Below are positions 1-7,789 of a stretch of DNA of 64,000 nt, piece by piece; the first letter of the stretch is position 1, and each line of letters opens with the position of its first letter. The stretch covers positions 1 through 64,000 of the forward strand of contig NZ_JABBND010000013.1 in the NCBI RefSeq assembly GCF_012933465.1, in the 5' to 3' direction. The stretch comes from Actinomycetospora sp. TBRC 11914 (lineage in GTDB: Bacteria > Actinomycetota > Actinomycetes > Mycobacteriales > Pseudonocardiaceae). The notes below the pieces were generated by a model. That model saw nothing but the letters and a program-made list of their open reading frames with translations, did no database searches and was not told the origin of the DNA. The translations under genes were made by a program, and so were the position numbers.

Positions 1-223
1 GACCACTCCTGCTGCCCCACGTGCTCGTGATCACCCGGCCGACACCAGCCGACGCGGCGGATCGGCCTCGATCGGCTCGTCTACCGCTGTCTAGCGCGAA
101 TCCGAGACGGCCCGATGGTCCGTGAGACGAATCGAGAGCCGCCGCGATCCCGTGACGCAGGTAACACCTCGCGACGACGGCCGATACCCGGGATAGACCG
201 TCCAGAGCAATGGAGCACGTCCC
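1..223. other. Non-coding left edge, promoter region of the first small gene
   Basis: No convincing gene covers this stretch; the open frames in it are GC-rich shadows. It should hold the promoter of the small gene starting at 224, but I cannot place the -35 and -10 boxes with confidence. A ribosome binding site GGAG at 212-215 lies 8 bases before the ATG at 224. Confidence 0.4.
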
Positions 224-532
224 ATGAGCACGTCCGCCGCCGCCCCGCCCCGCTCGATCCCCGCTCCGCGCCGCTCGCCGGAGTCCGACCCGGCGATCAC
301 GCCCCGCGACCGGGCGGTCCTGCTCGCGGTCGCGGCCGGGCGCTGCACCGTCAGCCCGGACCCGGGCGCCGGCCTGCTCATCGACGGCCGGCCCTGCGCC
401 GACCAGTTCGCCGGGCAGCGCCTCCTCCGCGCGGGGCTGGTCGACGTCGTCGCCGAGCCGCCCGGGCGCCCGAGCACGACGGTCCTCACCGCCGCCGCGG
501 TCGGGCTCCTCGGACTGCCGATCGCGCTCTGA
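224..532 (+). CDS. Small hypothetical protein, 102 aa
   Basis: I do not recognise a family. The protein opens with a Pro/Ser/Arg-rich stretch of about 25 residues that looks disordered, followed by a compact part (about residues 27-102) rich in Ala, Leu and Val. There is no signal peptide and no clear membrane span. The segment around residues 30-80 has an alternating hydrophobic pattern that could be a small winged-helix-like fold, but no family signature supports this. The ATG at 224 is preceded by GGAG with 8-base spacing, which supports a real start. The neighbouring P450 gene lies on the other strand and ends only 15 bases downstream, so the two genes converge. Confidence 0.55.
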   Translation: MSTSAAAPPRSIPAPRRSPESDPAITPRDRAVLLAVAAGRCTVSPDPGAGLLIDGRPCADQFAGQRLLRAGLVDVVAEPPGRPSTTVLTAAAVGLLGLPIAL

Positions 533-547
533 CCTCGGGACCCCGCG

Positions 548-1891
548 TCAGACCCCGGCGGTCTCCCGCCGGGCCGGCCCCGGCAGGACCGGCATCGCCT
601 CGTACCCCCGCAGGATGCGGGTGGGACGCCGGCGGGCCTCGCCGGCCGGGGCCATCTCGGGGAAGCGCTCGAAGAGCGCCCGCAGGGCGACCTCGCCCTC
701 CATGCGGGCGAGCGCGGCGCCGAGGCAGTAGTGGATGCCGCTGGAGAAGGCGACGTGCTCGCGGGCGTTCTCCCGCCCGACGTCGAACCTCGCGGGGTCC
801 GCGAAGACGTCGGGGTCCCGGTTCGCGCCCGCCAGCACCGTCACCACCAGCGAGCCCGCCGGGATCTCCTCCCCCGCGACCACGGTGTCGCGGCGCGCCA
901 TCCGCGCCGTCCGCGACACCGGCGACTCCACCCGGAGCACCTCGTCGACCGCGGTCGGCCACAGCGACGGGTCCGCGGCGAGCCGCGCGCGCTGGTCCGG
1001 GTGGTCGAAGAGCAGCCGTGAGCCGTTCGCGACGAGGTTCACCGTGGTCTCGAACCCCGCGGCGAGCACCAGCAGGGCCGTCGAGACCAGCTCGTGCTCG
1101 GTCAGCCGGCTGCCGTCGTCGTCGGCCACCGTGACGAGCTGGGAGAGCAGGTCCTCGCCGGGGTCGGCGCGCAACCGCCGCAGGTGCCCGGTCATCCACC
1201 GGTGCAGGGCGGCCACGTTGGACTGGACGAGCTGCCAGCGCTCCCGGGGCAGCCCGAGGTCGAGCGCGGCGGCGGCCCCGTCGCCCCAGGCGAGGAACTG
1301 CCCGCGCATCGTGGTGGGGACGCCGAGCATCTCGGAGATCACGGTGACCGGGAGCAGGCTCGCGTAGCGCTCCACCAGGTCGACCGGCCCGTCGCCGGCG
1401 CCCGCGAGCTCGTCGAGGAGCTCGGCGGCGATCTCCTCGGTCCGCCCGCGCAGCGGCGCCACCCGGCGCGCGGTGAACGCGCGGGTCACCAGCCGCCGGT
1501 AGCGCGTGTGGTCCGGCGCGTCGACGGCGAGCATGGACGGCGGGTCGATCGGGCCCGGGTACGGCGGCGGCCCGGCGAGGCGCAGCGCGAGCCGCACCGC
1601 GGCTGGCATCGACCCGTCCCGGTCGGCGACCCCGAAGTCCTCGCTGCGCAGCACCTCCGTGCAGACGTCGTGGTGGACGCTGACCCGGGAGAACGCGCCG
1701 CGGGCGAAGGGCCGGTGCTCGCGCAGCCGCTCGTAGTGGGTGAACGGGTCGCCCTGCAGGTCGGGGTCGAGCAGCAGCGCGGCGTCGGGGTTGCCCCGGC
1801 GCGCCTGGCGCCGGATCGCCGCGCGCATCAGCCCGTGCGTGGCCGCCCACCGCACCGTGCTGTGCACCCGTCCGGGCCCGTCCGATGGCAT
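548..1891 (-). CDS. Cytochrome P450, 447 aa
   Basis: Soluble bacterial class I P450 haem monooxygenase. The oxygen-binding I-helix motif AGFETT, the ExxR of the K helix (DEVLR) and the haem-thiolate loop FSSGIHYCLG with the ligand Cys are all present, and the length is normal. Substrate unknown; it would need an external ferredoxin and reductase, neither of which is encoded nearby. The start at 1891 was chosen over an upstream in-frame ATG at 2020 because it has a purine-rich GGGGGACGGG directly upstream, whereas the longer version would run over the divergent SRPBCC gene. The 93-base gap to that gene carries an operator-like palindrome, so the two genes may share a local regulator. Confidence 0.92.
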   Translation of the reverse strand: MPSDGPGRVHSTVRWAATHGLMRAAIRRQARRGNPDAALLLDPDLQGDPFTHYERLREHRPFARGAFSRVSVHHDVCTEVLRSEDFGVADRDGSMPAAVRLALRLAGPPPYPGPIDPPSMLAVDAPDHTRYRRLVTRAFTARRVAPLRGRTEEIAAELLDELAGAGDGPVDLVERYASLLPVTVISEMLGVPTTMRGQFLAWGDGAAAALDLGLPRERWQLVQSNVAALHRWMTGHLRRLRADPGEDLLSQLVTVADDDGSRLTEHELVSTALLVLAAGFETTVNLVANGSRLLFDHPDQRARLAADPSLWPTAVDEVLRVESPVSRTARMARRDTVVAGEEIPAGSLVVTVLAGANRDPDVFADPARFDVGRENAREHVAFSSGIHYCLGAALARMEGEVALRALFERFPEMAPAGEARRRPTRILRGYEAMPVLPGPARRETAGV

Positions 1892-1918
1892 GCCCGTCCC
1901 CCGATCACGACGCCGACT

Positions 1919-1941
1919 GGTACGGCACTGTACCGATCGGT
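1919..1941. promoter_or_regulatory. Operator-like palindromes between divergent P450 and SRPBCC genes
   Basis: Two overlapping inverted repeats sit in the middle of the divergent gap: GGTAC(6)GTACC at 1919-1934 and the perfect 10-base ACCGATCGGT at 1932-1941. GTACCGATCGGT-type sites are typical of operators bound by TetR-family dimers in actinomycetes. No tetR gene is visible beside it, so the regulator would act from elsewhere. Confidence 0.45.
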
Positions 1942-1984
1942 GGCGGGACGCGTCGAGCCGAGTCCCGCGGGTACTCCCGGGCCC

Positions 1985-2389
1985 GTGCGCACCTCCGTCT
2001 CCGCCCGCGGGCCCGTCCACCCCGACGAGGCCTGGGAGCGCTACGCCGACCTGGACCGCTGGCCGCGCTGGGCACCGCAGATCAGCGGGGTCACCGCCGC
2101 GCGCCGCCGGCTCGAGCCCGGCCTGACCGGGACCGTCCGGGCCGCGGGGCTAGTGCACGTGCCGTTCGAGGTGCTCGCCGTCGACGAGGTGGCGCGCACC
2201 TGGTCGTGGCGGGTCCGGGTCGGTCCGGTGCGGCTGGTCCTGCAGCACGGGGTGGAGCCCGACGGCGACGGCACCCGGTCCTGGCTCGTCACCGAGGGCC
2301 CGGCGCTCGTCGTCGCCCCCTACACACCGGTCGCGTTCGTCGCGCTGCACGCCCACGTGGGTCCGCACGCGCGGGCGCTGCGGGGCTGA
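1985..2389 (+). CDS. SRPBCC / polyketide-cyclase-like protein, 134 aa
   Basis: A small START/Bet v1-fold (SRPBCC) protein of the type annotated as polyketide cyclase/dehydrase and lipid transport. The N-terminal RTSVSARGPVHPDEAWER is the usual first strand and helix, and W..PQISGV matches the WP.....V signature of the family (about residues 27-36). These proteins bind a hydrophobic ligand in a helix-grip pocket; the ligand cannot be told from sequence. GTG at 1985 is chosen because it puts the first strand at residue 2; longer forms enter the divergent P450 control region. The phosphodiesterase gene follows after 14 bases, so the two are probably co-transcribed. Confidence 0.8.
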   Translation: MRTSVSARGPVHPDEAWERYADLDRWPRWAPQISGVTAARRRLEPGLTGTVRAAGLVHVPFEVLAVDEVARTWSWRVRVGPVRLVLQHGVEPDGDGTRSWLVTEGPALVVAPYTPVAFVALHAHVGPHARALRG

Positions 2390-2403
2390 GGAGGGCCACG
2401 GCG

Positions 2404-2937
2404 ATGGGCGACGAGGTCATCCGGCTGGTGCTCGTGGCGGACACCCACCTGCCGTCGCGGGCGAAGGAGATCCCCGACGAGGTCTGGGCGGCGGTCGAGG
2501 CCGCGGACGTCGTCGTGCACGCGGGCGACTGGACCTCCCCGCCCGCCCTCGACGCCTTCGAGGCCCGGTCCGCCCGTCTCGTCGCGTGCTGGGGCAACAA
2601 CGACGGCGACGAGCTGCGCGCCCGCCTGCCCGAGGTGGCCCGGGTCGAGCTCGGGGGTCTGCGGTTCGCGGTCATCCACGAGACCGGCGACGCGCGCGGC
2701 CGGGAGCGGCGGTGCGACGAGTGGTTCGGGCCGGCGTCCGACGAGCCCGCCGACGTCGTGGTGTTCGGCCACAGCCACATCCCCTGGGACTCGACGACGC
2801 CGGGCGGGGTCCGCCTGCTCAACCCCGGCTCCCCGACCGACCGGCGCCGCCAGCCCGTCGCCACGTTCCTGACCGCCGACGTCGCCGGCGGGGTCCTCAC
2901 GGTCGGGCGACACGAGCTCCCGCCGCGCGTCCGGTAG
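2404..2937 (+). CDS. YfcE/MJ0936-type metallophosphoesterase, 177 aa
   Basis: Calcineurin-like phosphoesterase of the small YfcE/MJ0936 phosphodiesterase family. The metal-binding motifs occur in order: ADTH (near residue 11), HAGDW, WGNND, IHETGD and GHSHIP, giving the full di-metal ligand set. LLNPGSPTDRR near the end is the typical family tail. Such enzymes hydrolyse phosphodiester bonds of small substrates; the physiological substrate is unknown. The ATG at 2404 is preceded by GGAGGGCC in the short gap after the SRPBCC stop, supporting this start and co-transcription. Confidence 0.9.
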   Translation: MGDEVIRLVLVADTHLPSRAKEIPDEVWAAVEAADVVVHAGDWTSPPALDAFEARSARLVACWGNNDGDELRARLPEVARVELGGLRFAVIHETGDARGRERRCDEWFGPASDEPADVVVFGHSHIPWDSTTPGGVRLLNPGSPTDRRRQPVATFLTADVAGGVLTVGRHELPPRVR

Positions 2938-3278
2938 CGTCGCCGCTGATCACGAACGGTGAGGGCCGGACCGGCGCCCCGGCGGGCGTGAGGTCCGCGT
3001 GACGACCGGCCCGTACCGATTTCGACGATCACGAGCAACGTCGGGGTGGTCCCGACCGTCCCCCTGCATGAGCACGGTCAGTGATGCCCGTACCGTTCAC
3101 CCGTCACGTCGACGTGCACCACGACGACGCAGTACCGACCGGCTCCACCAGTGACACCGACGGGAGGACGGCAGTCGTCTCCGTTCCCGGGAGACCCCGG
3201 GCACGATGCACGACGCCACGACGACGAGGGACGCACGGACCCGCTGTGCGCCCCCTGCCATCGAGACGAAACGGCCCG
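2938..3278. other. 341-base gap with palindrome, leader of the glycosyltransferase gene
   Basis: No gene is supported here. It should carry the promoter and leader of the glycosyltransferase gene. The clearest structure is the perfect 12-base palindrome CACGTCGACGTG at 3105-3116, a candidate dimer-binding site. I see no known riboswitch. A longer N-terminal form of the downstream gene beginning at 3081 is possible, but that extra part is Arg/Pro/Thr-rich and unlike the family. Confidence 0.4.
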
Positions 3279-6200
3279 ATGACGCTTCTTGCCGAGAGAC
3301 CTGCCGACGAGGTCGACGAGAGTGAACTCGTCGTCGGACGTCGCATCCAGGAGTTCTCGCAGCTCGCGGGACCGATCCGCGAGCTGGACGGCGACGGCCA
3401 CGACTACCGGGTGTCCTACCGGGGTGTCGAGGCCGTGCACGGCCGAGGGCGCGTGTGGCGCTCGCTCGCCGTCGCCGCCCTGAACTTCGCCTTCGAGGCG
3501 CTCTTCTTCCTCTGGCTGCTGCACCCCTCGCACCGCCCGCCGGTCACGGGGCCGGCGATCGCGCAGTACGCGAACTGGGTCGTCATCGGCTCCATCGGCC
3601 TCATGGAGCTCCTGCGGCTGATCAACGTCTTCTCGCTGTCGCTCGCCTCGGTGATCTCCCGCGACCCGGTGCCGGTCCCGCCGCAGCCGAACCAGCGGAT
3701 CGCCTTCCTCACCACGATCGTCCCGAGCAAGGAGCCGATCGACGTCGTCCGCGGCACGCTGCAGGCCGCGCTGCGCATCCGCTACCAGGGGATCCTCGAC
3801 GTCTGGATCCTCGACGAGGGTGACGACCCGGCGGTCCGCGCGATGTGCCGCGAGCTGGGCGTCAACCACTTCACCCGCAAGGGCATCGATAAGTACAACC
3901 GCAAGAAGGGCGCCTTCAAGGCGAAGACTAAGCACGGGAACTACAACTCGTGGGTCGCCGAGCACGGCGACTCGTACGAGATCTTCCTGTCGGTCGACCC
4001 CGACCACGTCCCGCTGCCGAACTACGCCGAGCGCATCCTCGGGTACTTCCGGGACCCGGACGTCGCCTTCGTCGTCGGCCCGCAGTGCTACGCCAACGAC
4101 GAGACGTTCGTGACGCGGGCCGCCGAGTCCCAGCAGTTCCCGTTCCACTCGCTCATCCAGCGCGCGGCCAACCGCTACAACGCGGCGATGCTGGTCGGGA
4201 CGAACAACGCGATCCGCATCAGCTCCCTCAAGGGCATCGGCGGCCTGTCGGACTCGGTCACCGAGGACATGGCCACCGGCCTGAAGTTCCACGCGCGGCG
4301 CAACCCGGAGTCCGGGGCCCGCTGGAAGTCGGTGTACACGCCCGACGTCCTCGCCGTCGGTGAGGGCCCGTCGTCGTGGGGCGACTTCTTCTCCCAGCAG
4401 ATGCGCTGGTCGCGGGGCACGTTCGAGGTGCTCCTGACGGAGTTCTGGCGGCGGCTGCCGAAGCTCTCCCCGGGCCGCGCGCTGCACTACTGCCTGATCA
4501 CGACCTTCTACCCGTCGATGGCGATCGGCTGGATCCTCGGCGCGGTCAACGCGGTGCTCTTCCTCTCGCTGGGCGTCCAGGGCGTCGTCGTGCCGGTGCA
4601 GCTGTGGCTCGCGCTCTACATCGACGCCACCGCGTTCCAGCTCTGGGTCTACCTGCGCAACCGGCGCTACAACGTCAGCCCCTACGAGGCGGAGGGCTCC
4701 TCCGGCGTCAAGGGCATGCTGATGTCGATCTACGCGTCGCCGATCTTCGCGGCGTCGCTGATCGCGACGCTGCTGCGGCTGCCGGCGCGCTTCGTTGTCA
4801 CGCCGAAGGGCCTCTCGTCCACGGCCGACCACGTGCTGACCTTCCGCCGGCACCTGCAGTGGGCGCTGGTCCTCGTCGCGGCGATCGTGACCTCGATCGT
4901 CATGGGCTACGCCGCGCCGGCGGTGCTGCTGTGGCCCGTGGTCGCGCTGTGCGCCTGTCTGGCGCCGCCCGCGCTGTGGATCATCGAGCGGGTCGTGGGC
5001 CGCCAGCCGGTCCTGACCGCCGAGGGCCCGAGCACGTCCCAGGGCCGCACGGGCATCACCACCGAGTCGCTGCAGCGCGCCGCGCTCGACGCGCTCATCG
5101 CCCAGGGACCGGACTCCGAGCCCTTCCGCTCGCCGCTGGCCGAGCGGCTGCCCGACGGCTGGGTGCGCAACGGCGTGCCCGCCACCGTCGGGGCGGGCGT
5201 CGGGTCCGGCCTGGACGCCCCGACGACGGCCGTGCGGCCCGGCGAGCCCGGGCGGCCCGTCGCGGGCCGGCCGCCGCGCGAGGTCACCTCGGGGGACCGC
5301 TACCACCCGCTGCCCGCCGGCTGGGTGCGTGACGGCGAGGCCCCCGAGACCGAGGTGCAGCGCGCCGGCGCCCCGTCGCCCGGCCCGCGGGCCAACGGGC
5401 TCCGGCCGCGCGCCGTCCCCCCGCACGGCGAGCCCCGGCCCCGCCCCGCCGGTGGGCCCCCCACCGGCTCGCCCGTGCCCCCGCCGACCGGCTCGGCCCC
5501 GCCCGGGCCCGGCCGACCCGGGTCCGCGCGACCCGGTCCCGGCCAGAGCGGCGCCCCGGCGCCGGGTCCGGCCGCGGGCGGCGCCGCCTCGTCCGGTCCC
5601 GGTGCGCCCCGGCCCCCCGCCGGGCCGCGACCGAGCCCGACGCCCCGTCCCGGTCCGGCCCCGGCCGACCCGACCCGGGCACCGGGTCCGGCGCAGCCCG
5701 CGGACCGTCCGGCCGCCGAGGCGGCGCGCGGCGGTGAGCAGCCGGCCGAGGGCGAACGACCGACACCGTCCCCGCGCCCGGGCCGGGTGGCCCGTCCCGG
5801 CCAGCCCGCACCCTCCGCGGACGGCGTGCAGCCGGCGGACGCGCCGCGGCCCCCCGAGGGACGGGGCGAGAACGGTCGCCCGGCCCCCGGGCCGCGCCCC
5901 TCCGCCCGACCCCGGCCCCGGCCCACCGGGGCGGACGCGCCGGCCGCGTCGGCCCGCCCGGGCACGCCGGCTCCCGGCCCGTCGGAGCCCCGCCCCGAGC
6001 AGGCGGGACGGACGGCGGCGGTCCACCGCAACGAGATCGCGCCGCTCGAGCGGCGCTCCCGGTCCGCGGCCGGTCGTCCGACGCCGGACGGCGGCGTCGT
6101 GGAGGACGGTGCCGCTGCGAACGGCGTCGCGCCCGCCAACGGCACCGTGCCCGCCAACGGCACCGTGCCCGCCAACGGCACCGGCCCCGCGAACGGCACC

Positions 6201-6491
6201 GGCCCCGCCAACGGCACCGCCGTCCAGGGGACGGGCACCGGGCCCTCGTCGCCCGCGGGCGGCACGGCCGCTCCCGGTCGGCCGTCGCCGTCGGCGCGGC
6301 CGCGTCCGGCCCCGGCGGAGGCGTCGGGCGAGCCCGCGGAGCACGACGGGATGACGACCGCGGAGCGGTCGCTGCACGCGTCGACGGTCGCGGTCCGGGT
6401 GGTCGCGCTCGCGGCCGTGGCGCCCGCCGTCGCCGCGGCCCGCAGCGACGAGGCCCACCGCCGGGAGCCGGAGCAGACCGAGGCCAGCTGA
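3279..6491 (+). CDS. cslA: Cellulose-synthase-like GT2 glycosyltransferase with long Pro-rich tail, 1070 aa
   Basis: Membrane GT2 processive beta-glycosyltransferase resembling actinobacterial CslA. It has two N-terminal membrane segments (about residues 62-120), a cytoplasmic GT domain with DEGDD, the DxD motif DPDH (about residue 240), TED (about 327) and QQMRW (about 373), then four or more membrane segments (about 405-570). These are the catalytic hallmarks of BcsA-type enzymes; no PilZ domain is visible. From about residue 610 to the end the protein is a low-complexity Pro/Ala/Gly/Arg tail of some 450 residues, containing a hexapeptide repeat PANGT(V/G). Two related short segments, LPDGWVRNG and LPAGWVRDG, flank the start of the tail. 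ATG 3279 is preferred because family-like sequence begins there, although its ribosome binding site is weak. A GH6 glucanase gene follows. The polymer made is not proven; beta-glucan is inference. Confidence 0.85.
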   Translation: MTLLAERPADEVDESELVVGRRIQEFSQLAGPIRELDGDGHDYRVSYRGVEAVHGRGRVWRSLAVAALNFAFEALFFLWLLHPSHRPPVTGPAIAQYANWVVIGSIGLMELLRLINVFSLSLASVISRDPVPVPPQPNQRIAFLTTIVPSKEPIDVVRGTLQAALRIRYQGILDVWILDEGDDPAVRAMCRELGVNHFTRKGIDKYNRKKGAFKAKTKHGNYNSWVAEHGDSYEIFLSVDPDHVPLPNYAERILGYFRDPDVAFVVGPQCYANDETFVTRAAESQQFPFHSLIQRAANRYNAAMLVGTNNAIRISSLKGIGGLSDSVTEDMATGLKFHARRNPESGARWKSVYTPDVLAVGEGPSSWGDFFSQQMRWSRGTFEVLLTEFWRRLPKLSPGRALHYCLITTFYPSMAIGWILGAVNAVLFLSLGVQGVVVPVQLWLALYIDATAFQLWVYLRNRRYNVSPYEAEGSSGVKGMLMSIYASPIFAASLIATLLRLPARFVVTPKGLSSTADHVLTFRRHLQWALVLVAAIVTSIVMGYAAPAVLLWPVVALCACLAPPALWIIERVVGRQPVLTAEGPSTSQGRTGITTESLQRAALDALIAQGPDSEPFRSPLAERLPDGWVRNGVPATVGAGVGSGLDAPTTAVRPGEPGRPVAGRPPREVTSGDRYHPLPAGWVRDGEAPETEVQRAGAPSPGPRANGLRPRAVPPHGEPRPRPAGGPPTGSPVPPPTGSAPPGPGRPGSARPGPGQSGAPAPGPAAGGAASSGPGAPRPPAGPRPSPTPRPGPAPADPTRAPGPAQPADRPAAEAARGGEQPAEGERPTPSPRPGRVARPGQPAPSADGVQPADAPRPPEGRGENGRPAPGPRPSARPRPRPTGADAPAASARPGTPAPGPSEPRPEQAGRTAAVHRNEIAPLERRSRSAAGRPTPDGGVVEDGAAANGVAPANGTVPANGTVPANGTGPANGTGPANGTAVQGTGTGPSSPAGGTAAPGRPSPSARPRPAPAEASGEPAEHDGMTTAERSLHASTVAVRVVALAAVAPAVAAARSDEAHRREPEQTEAS
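6114..6218 (+). repeat. 18-bp in-frame tandem repeat in the glycosyltransferase tail
   Basis: Units of 18 bases, each encoding PANGTV or PANGTG, begin at 6132, 6150, 6168 and 6186, with a partial unit at 6204 and a diverged one at 6114. Identity between units is nearly complete, so the array is recent and probably varies in copy number between strains. Confidence 0.85.
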
Positions 6492-6543
6492 GACGCGGCG
6501 GCGGACCGATCCGCCGCGGCTCGGCGTGCGAAGAACCCCGGGC

Positions 6544-6560
6544 ACGGACCGGTGGTCCGT
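6544..6560. promoter_or_regulatory. Inverted repeat upstream of the GH6 gene
   Basis: ACGGACC(ggt)GGTCCGT is a perfect 7-base inverted repeat with a 3-base centre, in the gap between the glycosyltransferase stop and the GH6 start. It has no T run, so an operator is as likely as a weak terminator. Confidence 0.4.
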
Positions 6561-6702
6561 CCGGCTCCACACCGGGCGTGTGAGCAGGGTGAAGACCGGG
6601 GTGCCAATGGGTCACATCGACGTGGATGGGACTCTTGCCCGCGACGAGACCGGGCCCGGAGTCGGGCCCGGGCGCGAGGAACACCGGGGGTGGCTCGGAA
6701 GG

Positions 6703-7713
6703 ATGTCGGCACGACGGAGGCGCATCGCGTCGGCGGCGGTGGCCGCGGTCGCGGCGCTGACACTGGCGGCGTGCTCGGGCGGGTCGTCCCAGCAGCAGTC
6801 ACAGGCACCCCAGACGATCGTGCCGCCGGCGGCGTCGGAGTTCTGGGTGGACCCGGCGTCGGAGGCCGCGAAGCAGGTCGAGCAGTGGCGCAAGGACGGT
6901 CGCATCGCCGACGCCGCGCAGCTGGAGAAGATCGCGCGGCAGCCGGTGGCCCGCTGGATCGGCAGCGAGGGCAACACCACGAACGAGGTGAAGGGCGTCG
7001 TCGGCGAGGCCAAGCAGGCCGGCCGGACCCCCGTCCTCGTCGCCTACAACATCCCGAACCGCGACTGCGGCCAGTACTCCTCGGGCGGCGCGGAGAACGA
7101 CGACGCCTACCGCGACTTCGTCCAGCAGATGGCCGACGGCCTCGGCGGCACCAAGGCCGTCGTCGTGCTCGAGCCGGACGCGCTGGCCCAGACCCTCACC
7201 AAGTGCGAGGGCCAGGGCGAGCAGGGCGACCGGGAGGGCCTGCTGGCCGACGCGGTGAAGACGCTGAAGGGCGCGGGCGGCGAGGTCTACATCGACGCGG
7301 GCAACCCGGGCTTCGTGACCGACACCGGGCAGCTCGCGGACGGGCTGCGGAAGTCGGGGGTCGACGACGCCGCCGGGTTCGCCCTCAACGTCTCGAACTT
7401 CCAGACCAACGACGCCGTGGAGGCCTACGGCAAGAAGGTCTCCGACCAGCTCGGCGGCAAGAAGTTCGTCATCGACACCAGCCGCAACGGCAACGGCTCG
7501 TACAACGGCCCGGAGCAGCCGACCTGGTGCAACCCGCCGGGCCGGGCGCTCGGCACGCCGCCCACCCGCAACACCGGGGACTCCCGGGTCGCCGCGTATC
7601 TGTGGGTGAAGGAACCCGGCGACTCGGACGGCAACTGCCGCGGCGCCCCCGACGCCGGCGACTTCATGCCGGACTACGCGCTCGGCCTCGCGAAGGCGAC
7701 CAAGAGCTCCTGA
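6703..7713 (+). CDS. Secreted GH6 beta-1,4-glucanase, lipoprotein, 336 aa
   Basis: Glycoside hydrolase family 6 (endoglucanase/cellobiohydrolase). The signature blocks are present: YNIPNRDCGQYSSGG with the network Asp, VLEPDALA with the catalytic acid Asp, IDTSRNGNG, WCNPPGRALG and WVKEPGDSDGNC with the candidate base Asp. The N-terminus is a lipoprotein signal: MSARRRR, a hydrophobic core and the lipobox LAAC with Cys24, followed by a Ser/Gln-rich linker. ATG 6703 gives a normal signal length; the in-frame ATG at 6607 would add an acidic 32-residue extension that is unsuitable as a signal n-region. The close link to a cellulose-synthase-like gene mirrors the cslA-cslZ arrangement of streptomycetes, suggesting that the enzyme trims or releases the glycan made next door. 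Confidence 0.9.
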   Translation: MSARRRRIASAAVAAVAALTLAACSGGSSQQQSQAPQTIVPPAASEFWVDPASEAAKQVEQWRKDGRIADAAQLEKIARQPVARWIGSEGNTTNEVKGVVGEAKQAGRTPVLVAYNIPNRDCGQYSSGGAENDDAYRDFVQQMADGLGGTKAVVVLEPDALAQTLTKCEGQGEQGDREGLLADAVKTLKGAGGEVYIDAGNPGFVTDTGQLADGLRKSGVDDAAGFALNVSNFQTNDAVEAYGKKVSDQLGGKKFVIDTSRNGNGSYNGPEQPTWCNPPGRALGTPPTRNTGDSRVAAYLWVKEPGDSDGNCRGAPDAGDFMPDYALGLAKATKSS

Positions 7714-7714
7714 C

Positions 7715-7752
7715 GCGTGAGGGGGACCCGCGCCCGCGGGTCCCCCTCACGC
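7715..7752. terminator. Strong hairpin terminator after the GH6 gene
   Basis: A perfect 17-bp stem with arms at 7715-7731 and 7736-7752 and a 4-base loop starts just after the GH6 stop at 7713. It is the strongest simple hairpin I found and stands between two converging genes, so it can serve both directions. There is no T tract, as is usual in actinomycetes. Confidence 0.85.
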
Positions 7753-7789
7753 CGGTCAGGTGCACGCCGGAATCAGGTCCACGCCACGA

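Noticed and set aside
1892-2020. Longer P450 start at 2020
   Set aside because: The extension has no similarity to P450 N-termini, overlaps the divergent SRPBCC gene and its control region, and has no ribosome site.
3078-6572. Minus-strand reading frame of over 1100 codons opposite the glycosyltransferase
   Set aside because: It is Arg/Gly-rich without domain signatures and mirrors the GC-rich codon pattern of the plus-strand gene, whose motifs are certain.
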